Assembly: GCA_013397075.1 (NCBI GenBank)
Contig: VWZS01008195.1
Location: forward strand, 407 to 64,406
DNA from: Rhabdornis inornatus
Lineage: Eukaryota; Chordata; Aves; Passeriformes; Rhabdornithidae
Reading direction: 5' to 3'
DNA: 64,000 nucleotides
This document shows, piece by piece, positions 63,601 to 64,000 of this stretch. Each line of letters starts with the position of its first letter. Within the stretch, counting starts at the first letter, position 1. The notes under the pieces are model-generated. The model was not told the origin of the DNA and did not search any database. It saw nothing but the letters and a program-made list of their open reading frames with translations. The position numbers and the translations under genes are program-made.

Positions 63601-64000
63601 GCCCAGGTTAAGGTCAAAGAAAACTTATAATAAATTAAATTATAAATTTCACACATTACAATATTTAGCTCCATTTAGGGTTTGATAGTTTCTGCTTTAA
63701 ATGTAGATAAACTATACTGAGTTAATATTATTAAAATACAGAGCTGTCAGCATCTATGCTATTAACAAGAACAGATTTATAAATTAAGTCTGAGGCAGAA
63801 CAAGACTGAAATCCAGGACATTTCCATCTTCATATTTGTTTCTACCTAATCTGATTTATGAGATGCTGTGAGGCCTAATATCCAATATGAGATGAAACAG
63901 TAAGATTAAGTAGCATGAAAAACAGGCTTTAGAGTCCCCCATAATAGATACCGTTAAAAGAATTAAACATAGATATTTGTGTTAAGTTATAAAAAAGAGG
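60649..64000. other. Unique non-coding sequence, no gene seen
   Basis: AT-rich DNA to the window end. The longest frame, 112 codons at 61682-62020, is not recognised. A 9-bp inverted repeat carrying AGGTCA half-sites is at 62698-62728. Confidence 0.55.

Overview
The window looks like non-coding vertebrate nuclear DNA, most likely from a bird and probably a songbird. The evidence is the repeat content: several degraded pieces of CR1 (the main avian LINE, recognised by its 3' end, the TTGGAAC..GATGATCTT region and the AGGTTGCCCAGAG-like region) and several endogenous-retrovirus LTRs that resemble families I remember from passerine genomes. DNA transposons, Alu/B1-type SINEs and long LINE-1 are not seen. 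The lineage call is from memory of repeat families, not from a search.

I find no protein-coding gene, no convincing exon, no tRNA or rRNA gene and no CRISPR array. All open reading frames are short (164 codons at most), most overlap others on the opposite strand, and none resembles a family I know. The 64 kb is therefore either intergenic desert or the interior of a very large intron.

Layout. 1-354: the 3' part of an LTR cut by the window edge. 1353-1575: CR1, minus strand. 6625-6778: a small CR1 remnant. 9435-11673: an LTR cluster, with a minus-strand solo LTR flanked by a perfect AAGGAG duplication, a plus-strand solo LTR with 7-bp inverted ends 47 bp further on, an AT microsatellite and an older ERVL-like LTR. 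16602-16699: a young 38-bp tandem duplication. 19186-19871: a well preserved CpG-bearing solo LTR with a perfect ATAAAA duplication. 23765-23945: CR1. 34195-34825: two CR1 fragments in opposite orientation. 40427-40500 and 47345-47521: two diverged LTR 3' ends of one family in the same orientation. 50900-51180: CR1. 53666-53697: a run of 32 A. 55681-57110: a degenerate minisatellite of about 22 bp per unit, rich in TTCNNNGAA sites, into which a compact 329-bp solo LTR has inserted. 59616-59705 and 60577-60648: CR1 3' ends in opposite orientations. The rest is unique AT-rich sequence, some of it with the look of conserved regulatory DNA.

The best-supported results are the three solo LTRs with exact 6-bp target duplications. 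The least explained structure is the TTCNNNGAA-rich minisatellite. No genes work together here because none could be identified.
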